Shown one piece after another: positions 25,238 to 36,330 of a stretch of DNA of 64,000 nucleotides. The DNA lies in assembly GCA_016866475.1 (NCBI GenBank), contig VGMF01000001.1, positions 186,001-250,000 on the forward strand. The letters are read 5' to 3'. Position 1 is the stretch's first letter; each line of letters starts with the position of its first letter. The translations under genes were made by a program, and so were the position numbers. The notes under the pieces were generated by a model. It was not told where the DNA came from, searched no databases, and saw only the letters and a program-made list of their open reading frames with translations. This stretch comes from Chlamydiota bacterium (GTDB taxonomy: Bacteria; Chlamydiota; Chlamydiia; Chlamydiales; RGXB01).

Positions 25238-26357
25238 ACCACTCTTTGCCCTTGCGAACGATACCAAAACCTCCACTGATCACAAGCGGTTCACCCTCCT
25301 GTTTTCGAAGATATGCCTCCTTAATAGGGTCCGTTGTTTCTATCACCTCTGTGTCTTGAAGATATCCAAGCCTCTTTTTTAGTTCCCCTTTCGGAGTCAT
25401 TCTGGAATCTCTTGTGCAATCATCGTCTACATAAATGGCTCTAAAAACCGGTACGGATTCTTTAAAAGGGGTGATAAGGTCTTTGTCCTTGTATCCCCCC
25501 AAAACAAGGATCCCCCTTTTTTGAAAACAGGACCGGATTTTTTTTTGGAGAGCTCTTAGACCCTCAGGATTATGGGCCACATCTAAAAAAACCTCTTTTT
25601 TTATCTTCTCGAAGCGTCCGGGAGGGGTAATAGAATAGAGATCTTCGAAATTGAAGGGACGACAGATGATTTTTTTTCTAGTTAAAAACTCTACCGTCTT
25701 GAGTGCGGTAAAAGTATTTGAGGCTTGATAGTCACCAGGATCCTGTTTCGCTACATGGATTTTAGTATCCCTTGAGGCGCACATAGCCAAAAATGTGGGC
25801 GTAAGCGCTCCTGACGAGATGACAAGATTTTCGCCTAAAAGAGCCCCCTTTTCCTTAGCAATACTTTCTAAAGTATAGCCTAAAATTTCTCTGTGGTCTA
25901 AACCCAACGAGGTAATGACAGTCACAAGGGGATCTACCCATGTGATCGGGTCAAATCTAGCCCCTATCCCGGCTTCATAAACAACAAAATCGACCTTTTG
26001 AGACATGAAGTACGCATGGGCTATTAGAAATAGGTGGGCGTACCAATTTCTCTCGTAGGGTATTCCTACCCTTAATTTTTGCAAAACCTCTTTTTTTATA
26101 GGAACCCGATTGATTTGTATCCGCTCCGAAACACACTCCATATGCGGGGAGGTAAATAACCCTACCTTATAGCCGGCCCTCTCAAGAGCGAAGGCTATCT
26201 TTAGACTTACAGAGCCCTTCCCATTGGTGCCGATGACATGGATGCTTTTATAGCTAGGATCTAACTTTAGATTTTTGAAACTGAGAGGTAAAAATTGCTT
26301 CGACCTCTTGAAGGCCGACTCCACGCTCTCCCAAAAGAGGAATTGTTTGCAGTCCAT
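25215..26357 (-). CDS. folC: Folylpolyglutamate synthase / dihydrofolate synthase-like
   Basis: FolC adds glutamates to folates in an ATP-dependent reaction of the Mur ligase superfamily. The P-loop is HVIGTNGKGSVS (about 40-51), followed by FTSPHMECVSERI, EAGIGARFDPITWV, TSLGLDHREILG and DVAHNPEGLRAL, all characteristic. At 380 residues it is on the short side because the N-terminal region ahead of the P-loop is brief. The ATG at 26357 lies inside the PHP gene (104-bp overlap) and is preceded by GGGAG. It is the last gene of a nine-gene minus-strand run. Confidence 0.93.
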   Translation of the reverse strand: MDCKQFLFWESVESAFKRSKQFLPLSFKNLKLDPSYKSIHVIGTNGKGSVSLKIAFALERAGYKVGLFTSPHMECVSERIQINRVPIKKEVLQKLRVGIPYERNWYAHLFLIAHAYFMSQKVDFVVYEAGIGARFDPITWVDPLVTVITSLGLDHREILGYTLESIAKEKGALLGENLVISSGALTPTFLAMCASRDTKIHVAKQDPGDYQASNTFTALKTVEFLTRKKIICRPFNFEDLYSITPPGRFEKIKKEVFLDVAHNPEGLRALQKKIRSCFQKRGILVLGGYKDKDLITPFKESVPVFRAIYVDDDCTRDSRMTPKGELKKRLGYLQDTEVIETTDPIKEAYLRKQEGEPLVISGGFGIVRKGKEWFKDHSGW

Positions 26358-27069
26358 GGTGATCGCTCCCGCCGCTAATAAGAAGTTTTCGACTCTTTGC
26401 TAAAACCTCGTAGTAGAGGTTGTCATCTCTTGAAAAAACTCCGTAGTTCACCTCGATACCGTCAAAAGGGAGCTCGAGTAGGTTTCGGATCAGTTTTTTG
26501 GGCTTTAAGACATGAGGATGGGCTATAAATGCTTTCCCTTTCGCCTCGTGAATGAGAGCTATTGCATCGACAGTTGAAGGAAATCCACCCATTACAAAAG
26601 CAGGTTTTCCTTCCCCTAATAATAGATCAAACGCGTCGCGCATAGTTGAAAAATACCCCCCTTCGATCAACTTCTGCGCTATGTGGGGTCTACCAAGATT
26701 TTCTTTATCCTCCCATTCGATCTTGTAACCCAAGTCTCTAAGAAGTTCGACCATTTTTCGGTTCCGATCGACCCTTCTTTCTTGTGTTTGATCAATAAAT
26801 CTATTGATAGATGATGCTTGAATGTCTATATCGTATCCAAGGATGTGTACCGAAGTGTCCTTGAATACTGTCGAGATTTCTATCCCCGTACCTAAAAAGA
26901 TCTTCTTTTTTTTTGCATAGCCCATCACATCTTTTGTATAAGCATCGATTGTATCATGATCGGTAAAGCAGATCCCCGGAACTCCCCGCTTCACCGCCTC
27001 ATCTATAAGCTCAAATGGTGTTAGTTGCCCATCAGATGCTGTGGTATGTGTGTGTAGGTCGTAAAACAT
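26254..27069 (-). CDS. PHP-domain phosphoesterase (TrpH / RNase AM-like)
   Basis: The 271-residue protein has the PHP metal-binding motifs: YDLHTHTTASDG (residues 3-14), CFTDHDTID (about 34-42), AHPHVLKPK and the C-terminal GSDHHG (234-239). These define the TrpH/YciV family, one member of which is a 5'-3' exoribonuclease acting on nucleotide 3',5'-bisphosphates and RNA. Its start overlaps the end of murB by 49 bp, and its last ~34 codons overlap folC. Because SDHHG lies just at the overlap boundary, the long overlap appears real. Confidence 0.9.
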   Translation of the reverse strand: MFYDLHTHTTASDGQLTPFELIDEAVKRGVPGICFTDHDTIDAYTKDVMGYAKKKKIFLGTGIEISTVFKDTSVHILGYDIDIQASSINRFIDQTQERRVDRNRKMVELLRDLGYKIEWEDKENLGRPHIAQKLIEGGYFSTMRDAFDLLLGEGKPAFVMGGFPSTVDAIALIHEAKGKAFIAHPHVLKPKKLIRNLLELPFDGIEVNYGVFSRDDNLYYEVLAKSRKLLISGGSDHHGLQTIPLLGERGVGLQEVEAIFTSQFQKSKVRS

Positions 27070-27932
27070 GGGATAATTTCCAGCTCCAGCTCAATGCCGG
27101 TTTGTTTTTTTACTTCATAACGAATATTGCGCATCAATTCAAGAATATCTTGGGTAGTAGCCGTCCCGGTATTCTCAAAGAAATTGGCGTGTTTCATCGA
27201 AACTTGCACCCCGCCTATTTTTCTCCCCTTCAGTCCAAGGGAATCAATCAATTGGCCTGCAGAATTGCCCTCCGGGTTTTTAAACACGCAACCGGCTGTT
27301 GGAACAGTATAAGGTTGAGCATCAAGCCTATTTTTCAAAATAGTTTGCCTTTTATTCTCCGCTTCGCCGTCTTTGAATACAGAAAATACCGCCTCATAGA
27401 TCACCTCGTTTTTGGATCTAAAAGGGCTGGTCCGATATCCAAACTCTAGCGTTTTTGCCTCATATGCGCGCTCAATACCATCGTAGTCGATAGTTTTGAC
27501 GACCAGAAGCCTGGAAGCGGTATCGGCCTTCGATGCACCCGCATTCATAGCGATGCAGCCCCCTACAGTCCCGGGTATTCCTGAAAAAAACTCCAGGCCT
27601 CCGTAGCCCATCTTAGAGACTTTTTGGGATAAATAGGAGACATTCACTCCGGCGCCTACACGTACCTTCTCACCGTCCAACTGAAGAGCATTTAATTTAT
27701 TTTGGACAAAAATAGCCTCAAGTTGCCCGTCCCCCAACAACAGATTCGACCCTTTGCCAAGAATAAAAAGGGGATAGTTTAAAGTTTTACGAAAACCAAG
27801 AACCCCTTTTAAATCCTCTAGAGTGCTCACACTGGCGAAATACCTTGCGGTCCCGCCAACCTTAAGCGTTGTATAAGGCTTAAGACTTATGTTCTCTCGC
27901 ACTATAGAGGGCATCCATGATGGCGTTGACAT
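27021..27932 (-). CDS. murB: UDP-N-acetylenolpyruvoylglucosamine reductase
   Basis: MurB reduces UDP-GlcNAc-enolpyruvate to UDP-MurNAc using FAD and NADPH. Visible landmarks are KVGGTARYF, ILGKGSNLLLGD (FAD loop), SGIPGTVGGCIAMNAG, FGYRTSPF and the catalytic Ser segment AGCVFKNPEGNSAGQLID. At 303 residues it is a type II MurB. The start is uncertain: ATG at 27932 overlaps nusB by 53 bp, while residue 7 (ATG at 27914) would shorten the overlap. It supports peptidoglycan precursor synthesis, which chlamydiae use for a division-ring wall. Confidence 0.95.
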   Translation of the reverse strand: MSTPSWMPSIVRENISLKPYTTLKVGGTARYFASVSTLEDLKGVLGFRKTLNYPLFILGKGSNLLLGDGQLEAIFVQNKLNALQLDGEKVRVGAGVNVSYLSQKVSKMGYGGLEFFSGIPGTVGGCIAMNAGASKADTASRLLVVKTIDYDGIERAYEAKTLEFGYRTSPFRSKNEVIYEAVFSVFKDGEAENKRQTILKNRLDAQPYTVPTAGCVFKNPEGNSAGQLIDSLGLKGRKIGGVQVSMKHANFFENTGTATTQDILELMRNIRYEVKKQTGIELELEIIPCFTTYTHIPQHLMGN

Positions 27933-28296
27933 AACCTGCCCCTTCCTTGCTTCCGTATTTCTTTGCTAATCTGATCGATTCTGCTATAGCTACTTTTTCC
28001 GGTATCTCGGGATCAAAAAGCATCTCATAAGCGCATAATTCTATCGCAACCCGTTCAGCTCTGGTGATCCTATCTGCATCATATTCTTTAGAGGTTTTTT
28101 GAATAGCCTGATCTATGTTGTCTACTTTTTCTAAAATTTTCTCATATTGGGTAAAAGCCTCCATGACATTTTTTTTTGTTGTCTTATGGAAATGCATCAA
28201 AGAGTTGCACAAAAGTTCCACCTCATCGGTAGATTCGGGGCGTGCAAACAAAAAGTGAAATACGATTTCTCGAAATTTTGATTGATTGAGAGACAT
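27880..28296 (-). CDS. nusB: Transcription antitermination protein NusB
   Basis: NusB with S10 (NusE) forms the boxA-binding antitermination complex on rRNA operons. The 138-residue protein has the family's helical pattern and the C-terminal segment RAERVAIELCAYEMLFDPEIPEKVAIAESIRLAKKYGSKEGAGYVNAIMDAL, which is diagnostic. It begins 69 bp after holB and overlaps murB. Confidence 0.95.
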   Translation of the reverse strand: MSLNQSKFREIVFHFLFARPESTDEVELLCNSLMHFHKTTKKNVMEAFTQYEKILEKVDNIDQAIQKTSKEYDADRITRAERVAIELCAYEMLFDPEIPEKVAIAESIRLAKKYGSKEGAGYVNAIMDALYSAREHKS

Positions 28297-28365
28297 GCGG
28301 GACAGTATACCTTAGAGAATTTCTAGAAACAAGCGAATTTATCGTCCTTATATATGCTCGAAACT

Positions 28366-29031
28366 TCACCCCTTTTCAATTTTAAACTTTGCATAGAGAG
28401 CCTCGAGGATATGTTTTTTCTTGATATGGAGATTTTGAGCTTTTTGCCCTTCAAGAGTCCATAACAAAGTCTTTTCATCCATTTCATGCATCACCTCTTC
28501 TCCCCCTTTCAAGTCCACAAATGAAAAAGTTTCAGCCGACAGCTGCGCCTCCAGGTGGAATTCTGAAAACGGAAGAGAAAAGTTTGGGATAAGGGGTTTT
28601 TCAGAAGGCTTGTCTTCTAAAAAAATTTTTTTTACCCTTGAAAGAACTGTAGGGAGCAAAGGGGCCGATGAATCCGAAATTAAAATAAATTTTGCAAAAG
28701 GGAGATGCTCCTCGAGTACCTTTAAGAGTGCATTTTGATGCACCGGCAACATGGCATCGACCTGGTCCAGCACAAAATAGCGATACTTTTCTTCAAACGG
28801 AGGCAACATCGCTTCTTGCACCAGGGATCGAATCGTATCCATGGAGTAGGTTTTAGATCCCAATTCGGGAGTAAAAACAAGCAAGTCTGGGTGATCGATA
28901 CAAGTTCGAGATAAAAAAGTGCGGCATAAGTCCACTACCTCTTCGATGCGTCCTTGATTCTTTTCTGAGATAATCAATAAAGGAGTTAAAAGATCTTTTT
29001 GTCCTTTTAACTTTTCAAAGACCGGATGCAA
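28366..29031 (-). CDS. holB: DNA polymerase III delta' subunit
   Basis: The 221-residue protein is a short AAA+ clamp-loader subunit without a Walker A motif. Segments TYSMDTIRSLVQEAMLPPFEEKYRYFVLDQVDAMLPVHQNALLKVLEEHLPFAKFILIS are typical of delta'/tau-type clamp loader subunits, with PTVLSRVKKIFL where the SRC motif normally occurs. It lacks most of the C-terminal collar domain seen in longer homologs. It overlaps tmk by 17 bp, in the order tmk-holB found in many bacteria. Confidence 0.88.
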   Translation of the reverse strand: MHPVFEKLKGQKDLLTPLLIISEKNQGRIEEVVDLCRTFLSRTCIDHPDLLVFTPELGSKTYSMDTIRSLVQEAMLPPFEEKYRYFVLDQVDAMLPVHQNALLKVLEEHLPFAKFILISDSSAPLLPTVLSRVKKIFLEDKPSEKPLIPNFSLPFSEFHLEAQLSAETFSFVDLKGGEEVMHEMDEKTLLWTLEGQKAQNLHIKKKHILEALYAKFKIEKG

Positions 29032-29647
29032 TCAAACCTCTCAATTGCGCCTCCATAGCTTTGGTGACCTGATCTATAGACTGCTGCGCCGGGATAATCT
29101 TGATCCTTTGAGGATCTCGAATAGAGGCCTTGAGGTAGCGAGCTAAGACAGTCTCCATATAAAAGTTAGATCTTGACTCTATTTTATCCGTCTCGGATCT
29201 TTGTCGTCTACGGTGCAAAGCAACTTCAAGAGGGACGTCAAAATATAAGGTGAGATCCGGCTTGAGCCCCCCTGTCGCAAATTCATTCAACGCATCAAGG
29301 ATTTCAAAGGAGTAGTCATGCTGGTAGGCGAGGGTAGAATCGATAAAACGATCGCATAATACAATTTTCCCCTGCTTTAAAGCGGGCATTATGACTTGGC
29401 GTACATGCTCCGATCGGTCCAACATAAACATTAATACCTCGGAGCGCTGAATTTTAGCGCCCTCCTCCAAAAGCAAAGATCTGAGGTGTTTGCCTATCAT
29501 AGTACCTCCGGGCTCTTTGGTTTCTACAACCTCGAACCCGTTATCTCGAAAAAATCGGGCAGCCTTCAAAAGCTGCGTCGATTTTCCACACCCGTCAATC
29601 CCTTCAAAACTGATAAAAAGGGAATTATGCGCCACTCTCTTCTCCAT
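29015..29647 (-). CDS. tmk: Thymidylate kinase
   Basis: Tmk phosphorylates dTMP to dTDP. The P-loop FEGIDGCGKSTQ, the DR(Y/F) segment VLCDRFIDSTLAYQ, the TKEPGGT motif and the LID-region Arg-rich HRRRQRSETDK are visible. The longer open frame (ATG at 29689) would run deep into gyrA. I choose the ATG at 29647, which follows AAAGGATCAG and gives MEKRVAHNSLFISFEG (210 residues, normal length). It overlaps gyrA by 23 bp. Confidence 0.95.
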   Translation of the reverse strand: MEKRVAHNSLFISFEGIDGCGKSTQLLKAARFFRDNGFEVVETKEPGGTMIGKHLRSLLLEEGAKIQRSEVLMFMLDRSEHVRQVIMPALKQGKIVLCDRFIDSTLAYQHDYSFEILDALNEFATGGLKPDLTLYFDVPLEVALHRRRQRSETDKIESRSNFYMETVLARYLKASIRDPQRIKIIPAQQSIDQVTKAMEAQLRGLIASGL

Positions 29648-32075
29648 CACTGATCCTTTGGACCGCAACAAGTTTATCATCCACCCCAAGATTCACCAGA
29701 GTGACCCCTTGCGTCGACCGACCCATAACACGGATATCTTTGATGGAGGTTCTCAATGTTTGCCCCCCTTCAGACATCATGAGGATCCCATCTTTTTCAT
29801 CCACTCTGAGTGCTGCGACTAGATAGCCGTTACGCTTGTTGATCATGATGGCTCGCACCCCTTTGCCTCCCCTGTTTGTGTGGCGGAACTCTTCCACGTC
29901 GGAACGTTTACCGAATCCGTTTTCACAAACAAGAAGAAGCGTATCGGTAGGTTTCACAACCTCACACGATACGACATAGTCCTCTCTGTCCTTCAAGGTC
30001 ACTCCGCGCACACCACGTGCAACACGCCCCATCGGGCGGCATTTGTCCTCATCGAAGCGCACCGCCATACCGTCGCGGGTAAACAGCATCACCTGCTCTT
30101 TTTCCTGCACGAGCCTTGCAGAGATCACCTCATCCCCATCATCGATTGCGATCGCATAGACCCCTTTCTTTCTTGGGGAACTATATGCATCCAACAGAGT
30201 CTTTTTGATCGTCCCCTGCTTTGTGGCGAATATGACAGCACCGGGATCCTCAAAAGATTTGATGTTCAAAATCGCAGCAATACGCTCATCTTTTGTCAAT
30301 CCCTCTAAAAGATTGATAAGAGGCTTCCCTTTAGAGCGACGATTCCCTTCAGGAACCTGCCAGACCTTGAGCCAGTAGCATCGGCCTAGGCTAGTGAACA
30401 CCAGTAATGTATCATGCGTGTCTACAATGTAGACATCTTTCACCGCATCGGTCTCTTTTTTGAGATCCGCACCGATCACCCCGCTACCACCCCGCTTTTG
30501 CTCACGGAAGGTATCTATAGGCATTCTCTTAATATAGTCATCCGATGAGATCGTAATCACTACAGTCTCGTTAGGGATCAGATCTTCCATCTGCAGCTCC
30601 CCTTCCGCTGCGACGATTTTAGTCGCTCTTAGCCCTTTATGGGTTCTTTCGATATCAGAGAGTTCTTCTTTGATGATTCCTCGTACAAGTTTCTCGTCTG
30701 CTAAAATCGCACGCAAGTGTTCGATTTTAAGGATAAGATCTCTGTACTCGTTTTCAATTTTTTCACGCTCAAGACCTGTAAGCTGATACAATCTCAGTTC
30801 TAGAATGGCATCGGCCTGCCGCTCTGAAAACTGATAGGTCTGGATCAATTCGACTCGAGCTACATGACGATCCGGCGCCTGGCGAATCATTTTGACAATC
30901 TCATCGAGATGGTCAAGAGCCTTTAGGTAGCCTTCAAGAATATGGGCCCTGGCCTCGGCTTTATTGAGCTCGAACCGGGTGCGACGCTGCACAACCTCGA
31001 TACGGTGCGTAATCCAGGCTTGCATCATTTGCTTGATATTCATCGTCTTGGGTAGGCCGTTGTCAAGCGCGAGCATATTACAGCCAAAAGTTACCTGTAG
31101 ATCGGTAAATTTGTACAACTGATTGATGGTGACGTCGGGTATTTCTCCCCGCTTTAGTTCCAAAACAATCCTCAACCCGTCCTTATCCGATTCATCACGT
31201 ATATCGGAAATTCCGGCCATGGTCTTATCGTTGATCAGTTCGGCAATCCGCTCGATCAAAAGAGCCTTGTTCACATTGTACGGCAGCTCATCGATAATAA
31301 TTCTAGAACGGTCCCCTTCCAACTCTTCAGTTCGTAAAACACCTCTAAGAGTCAGTTTCCCACGACCTGTATAGTAGGCCTCTTTGATACCGCGATACCC
31401 GCAAATTATACCTCCAGTAGGGAAATCGGGCCCCGGCATCACCTCCATGATCTGATCGATGGAAAGATTCGGATCGTCAATCAATAATTGTACGGCCCGA
31501 GAAAGCTCCAACAAGTTATGGGGCGGAATATTTGTTGCCATACCCACAGCGATTCCCGACGATCCATTGCATAGAAGGTTCGGAAATTTCGAGGGAAATA
31601 CAGTAGGTTCTTTCTTTGTCTCGTCGTAGTTGGGGACAAAATCTACTGTCTCCTTATCAAGATCTTCCATCAACGCAACCGACGCATGGGTCAGTCTCGC
31701 CTCTGTATAACGCATCGCAGCAGGGGGATCTCCATCGATCGAGCCGAAGTTTCCCTGGCCATTCACAAGGGTGTAACGCATCACCCAGTCCTGCGCCATC
31801 CTCACCAGGGTCGGATAGATCACCGACTCTCCATGCGGATGGTAGTCACCTGAGGTATCACCCGAAATTTTCGCACATTTTCTGTGCTTGCCGCCGGGAC
31901 TTAAATTCAGTTGGCGCATCGCATACAAAATTCGTCTTTGTGATGGCTTAAGCCCATCCCGAACATCGGGTAGAGCTCTAGAAATAATGACCGACATTGA
32001 GTATCGCAGATAGCTCTCTTTGAGCTCCTCTTCGACATTCCGGTTTACAATCTGCTCATTTTCCGTATATGACAT
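29625..32075 (-). CDS. gyrA: DNA gyrase subunit A
   Basis: GyrA carries the DNA-breaking tyrosine of type II topoisomerase. The 816-residue protein contains the N-terminal YSMSVIISRALPDVRDGLKPSQRR, the quinolone-resistance region HPHGESVIYPTLVRMAQD, the active-site Tyr in AAMRYTEARL, and a C-terminal beta-pinwheel with a GyrA-box-like repeat including QKRGGSGV. It follows gyrB after a 3-bp gap. The Ser/acidic residues of the resistance region read GDYHPHGESVIYPTLVRM, with Glu and Ile where E. coli has Asp82 and Ala84-type residues; no resistance claim is made. Confidence 0.98.
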   Translation of the reverse strand: MSYTENEQIVNRNVEEELKESYLRYSMSVIISRALPDVRDGLKPSQRRILYAMRQLNLSPGGKHRKCAKISGDTSGDYHPHGESVIYPTLVRMAQDWVMRYTLVNGQGNFGSIDGDPPAAMRYTEARLTHASVALMEDLDKETVDFVPNYDETKKEPTVFPSKFPNLLCNGSSGIAVGMATNIPPHNLLELSRAVQLLIDDPNLSIDQIMEVMPGPDFPTGGIICGYRGIKEAYYTGRGKLTLRGVLRTEELEGDRSRIIIDELPYNVNKALLIERIAELINDKTMAGISDIRDESDKDGLRIVLELKRGEIPDVTINQLYKFTDLQVTFGCNMLALDNGLPKTMNIKQMMQAWITHRIEVVQRRTRFELNKAEARAHILEGYLKALDHLDEIVKMIRQAPDRHVARVELIQTYQFSERQADAILELRLYQLTGLEREKIENEYRDLILKIEHLRAILADEKLVRGIIKEELSDIERTHKGLRATKIVAAEGELQMEDLIPNETVVITISSDDYIKRMPIDTFREQKRGGSGVIGADLKKETDAVKDVYIVDTHDTLLVFTSLGRCYWLKVWQVPEGNRRSKGKPLINLLEGLTKDERIAAILNIKSFEDPGAVIFATKQGTIKKTLLDAYSSPRKKGVYAIAIDDGDEVISARLVQEKEQVMLFTRDGMAVRFDEDKCRPMGRVARGVRGVTLKDREDYVVSCEVVKPTDTLLLVCENGFGKRSDVEEFRHTNRGGKGVRAIMINKRNGYLVAALRVDEKDGILMMSEGGQTLRTSIKDIRVMGRSTQGVTLVNLGVDDKLVAVQRISDGEESGA

Positions 32076-32078
32076 ACT

Positions 32079-34556
<2,478 letters not shown>

Positions 34557-34895
34557 CTAACCCACCCTAAATACGATATTATTGAAACTGTGTTTGGGAC
34601 ATTTTTCTCTTAATTGAGATAGAATCCTCCCCTTTTCCCTAGACTGAAGAAGGCTTAAAAAAGTTCCGTTTTTCACGATCACAAATAAAACTCCGTCATG
34701 AAAACTTTTCGCTTGAGCAATCTTGGACAACTCACTTCCGAGAATTTCCTGGAACGCTTCCAAAACAACGTTCGGTCGCTGTTCCTGAGTCTCGTCAATC
34801 CGCTCCATGATTTTTGGAAGAAGACGTTTCAAGGTTCGGCCCGTAGGCAGGGGGCCGTCATACCCAAAAGGAACTCGTTTGATTCCACGACTCAT
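34557..34895 (-). CDS. dciA: DciA-like (DUF721) protein
   Basis: The 112-residue protein ends in the DUF721/DciA core (ILGSELSKIAQAKSFHDGVLFVIVKNGTFLSLLQSREKGRILSQL), a KH-like fold. In bacteria lacking DnaC, DciA loads or regulates the replicative helicase DnaB. It heads the gyrB-gyrA-tmk-holB run, as in chlamydial genomes where a short unknown gene precedes gyrB. The association with replication and topology genes fits that role. Confidence 0.85.
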   Translation of the reverse strand: MSRGIKRVPFGYDGPLPTGRTLKRLLPKIMERIDETQEQRPNVVLEAFQEILGSELSKIAQAKSFHDGVLFVIVKNGTFLSLLQSREKGRILSQLREKCPKHSFNNIVFRVG

Positions 34896-35035
34896 TAATA
34901 ACTTCTAATTGTAGTCTAACCAACTCAAAACTGCAACCATGAAGATAGGCCTCTGCTTTATTTTTAAATCCTCTTTAAGAAGAGAACTTGAAAAATCCGC
35001 TTGATAACTTTTAGTTTATGAGATGAAATGGACTC

Positions 35036-36280
35036 ATGAAAGTTTTCTTGATAATATCCTTTTTTGTTTTATCTGTTGGCCTGTTCGGGGAACAACCAGC
35101 AAAAATCATGATTTTCTATACGGAGGCCGGCGGAGGGCACAAAGCGACTGCCAAAGCATTGCAGTCCGCTCTGCACGAGAAATTTGAGGGGTCTGAAATT
35201 ATTTTGCTTAATACAGGCGATAACCTCGGAAACCCCATTGAAAACCTCCGATTCAAATCCTTAGAAACAATTTATACTCAAAACCTGGGTTCCCCTATTG
35301 GCAGATACCTGAATCGGCTCTATGGCGATTGGATTATTGGCCCTATCACAAGAACACTCGAATTCCTGGGCGAAAGACAAATCAGCATGCACAAGGAGGA
35401 CCACCCCCTCATCCGCTTTTTAAAAAAAGAGAAGCCCGACCTTGTGATCTCGACCTCCTCCTTTACAAACAAGTTTATCAAAACCGCTCTTGAATATGCG
35501 GATATTTCGGCTCCTTTTATTGTTGTGATGAGCGATTTTGATGAGGTGCAAGAGGTGATGTGGACAAGCCCCGGAAACGGTACAAACTATATCATCCGGA
35601 CCCACGCAAAACTCAAAAATAACATAGATCCCAAGTACCTGTTCCCCATCTCCGGGATGTGCATACGCCCCGATTTTACCCCCAAAAAGTCAAAATCATA
35701 CGAAATTTTTCAAGAGATGAAGCTAAGTATTATTAAACCTACAGCACTGGTGTCCTTTGGCGGGCATGGGAGTGAAGAGATGCAGGATCTTTTGAGCTAT
35801 TTTAACCTGAACAGGGAGTTGCAGGCGATATTTGTTTGCGGCTCAAACGGCAAATTATATAAAAGTTTGTCCGATAACGCGGGTCCTAACTGTAGAATTT
35901 TAGGATTTGTTGAAAACATGCATACGTACATGCAGGCCTGCCATATCCTGATCGGCAAGCCGGGCCCCGGGACTGTGACAGAGGCGACCCATACGCATCT
36001 ACCTCTTTTTTTAAAGTCAGGGCTGGATCTGATGAAGCAGGAAATAAGCGTCCTTGATTGGGTTCTTGAGGAGAAGTTTGGGCAAAGCTGGGATTCTTTT
36101 GAAGAATTTCAAAATAAATTCCCTTTTATCCTTTCAAATTTGCACTTTTATAAAAAAAATCTTGAGGCCAAGGCTTTAAAAAACCCCACGGCCGAGGCGG
36201 TGGAGCATATCGAACAAATTTTTAACGACTCTCTCCCTAAGACACAGCAGGTAAAAATGGCAAACTATACCTTTTATTAA
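35036..36280 (+). CDS. MGDG synthase-like glycosyltransferase with signal peptide
   Basis: The 414-residue protein has the GT28/MurG-like layout of monogalactosyl-/glucosyl-diacylglycerol synthases. These include an N-terminal donor-independent domain starting IMIFYTEAGGGHKATAKAL (the GGGH-x-A motif), the middle LVSFGGHGSEEM, and the UDP-sugar site HILIGKPGPGTVTEATHTHLPLFL. Unusually it begins with a cleavable-looking hydrophobic leader (MKVFLIISFFVLSVGLFG), so the enzyme may be anchored or exported. Donor and acceptor sugar specificity cannot be told. It is 11 bp upstream of the typA open frame on the same strand. Confidence 0.82.
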   Translation: MKVFLIISFFVLSVGLFGEQPAKIMIFYTEAGGGHKATAKALQSALHEKFEGSEIILLNTGDNLGNPIENLRFKSLETIYTQNLGSPIGRYLNRLYGDWIIGPITRTLEFLGERQISMHKEDHPLIRFLKKEKPDLVISTSSFTNKFIKTALEYADISAPFIVVMSDFDEVQEVMWTSPGNGTNYIIRTHAKLKNNIDPKYLFPISGMCIRPDFTPKKSKSYEIFQEMKLSIIKPTALVSFGGHGSEEMQDLLSYFNLNRELQAIFVCGSNGKLYKSLSDNAGPNCRILGFVENMHTYMQACHILIGKPGPGTVTEATHTHLPLFLKSGLDLMKQEISVLDWVLEEKFGQSWDSFEEFQNKFPFILSNLHFYKKNLEAKALKNPTAEAVEHIEQIFNDSLPKTQQVKMANYTFY

Positions 36281-36330
36281 TCATTTGTGCTATGATTCTG
36301 AGCCTAAACAATTTTTTTATTGAAAAGGCT

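Noticed and set aside
29880-30308. Long open frames antisense to gyrA, gyrB, typA and pheS
   Set aside because: These are shadows of strongly conserved genes in other frames; they lack ribosome-binding sites and protein-like composition.
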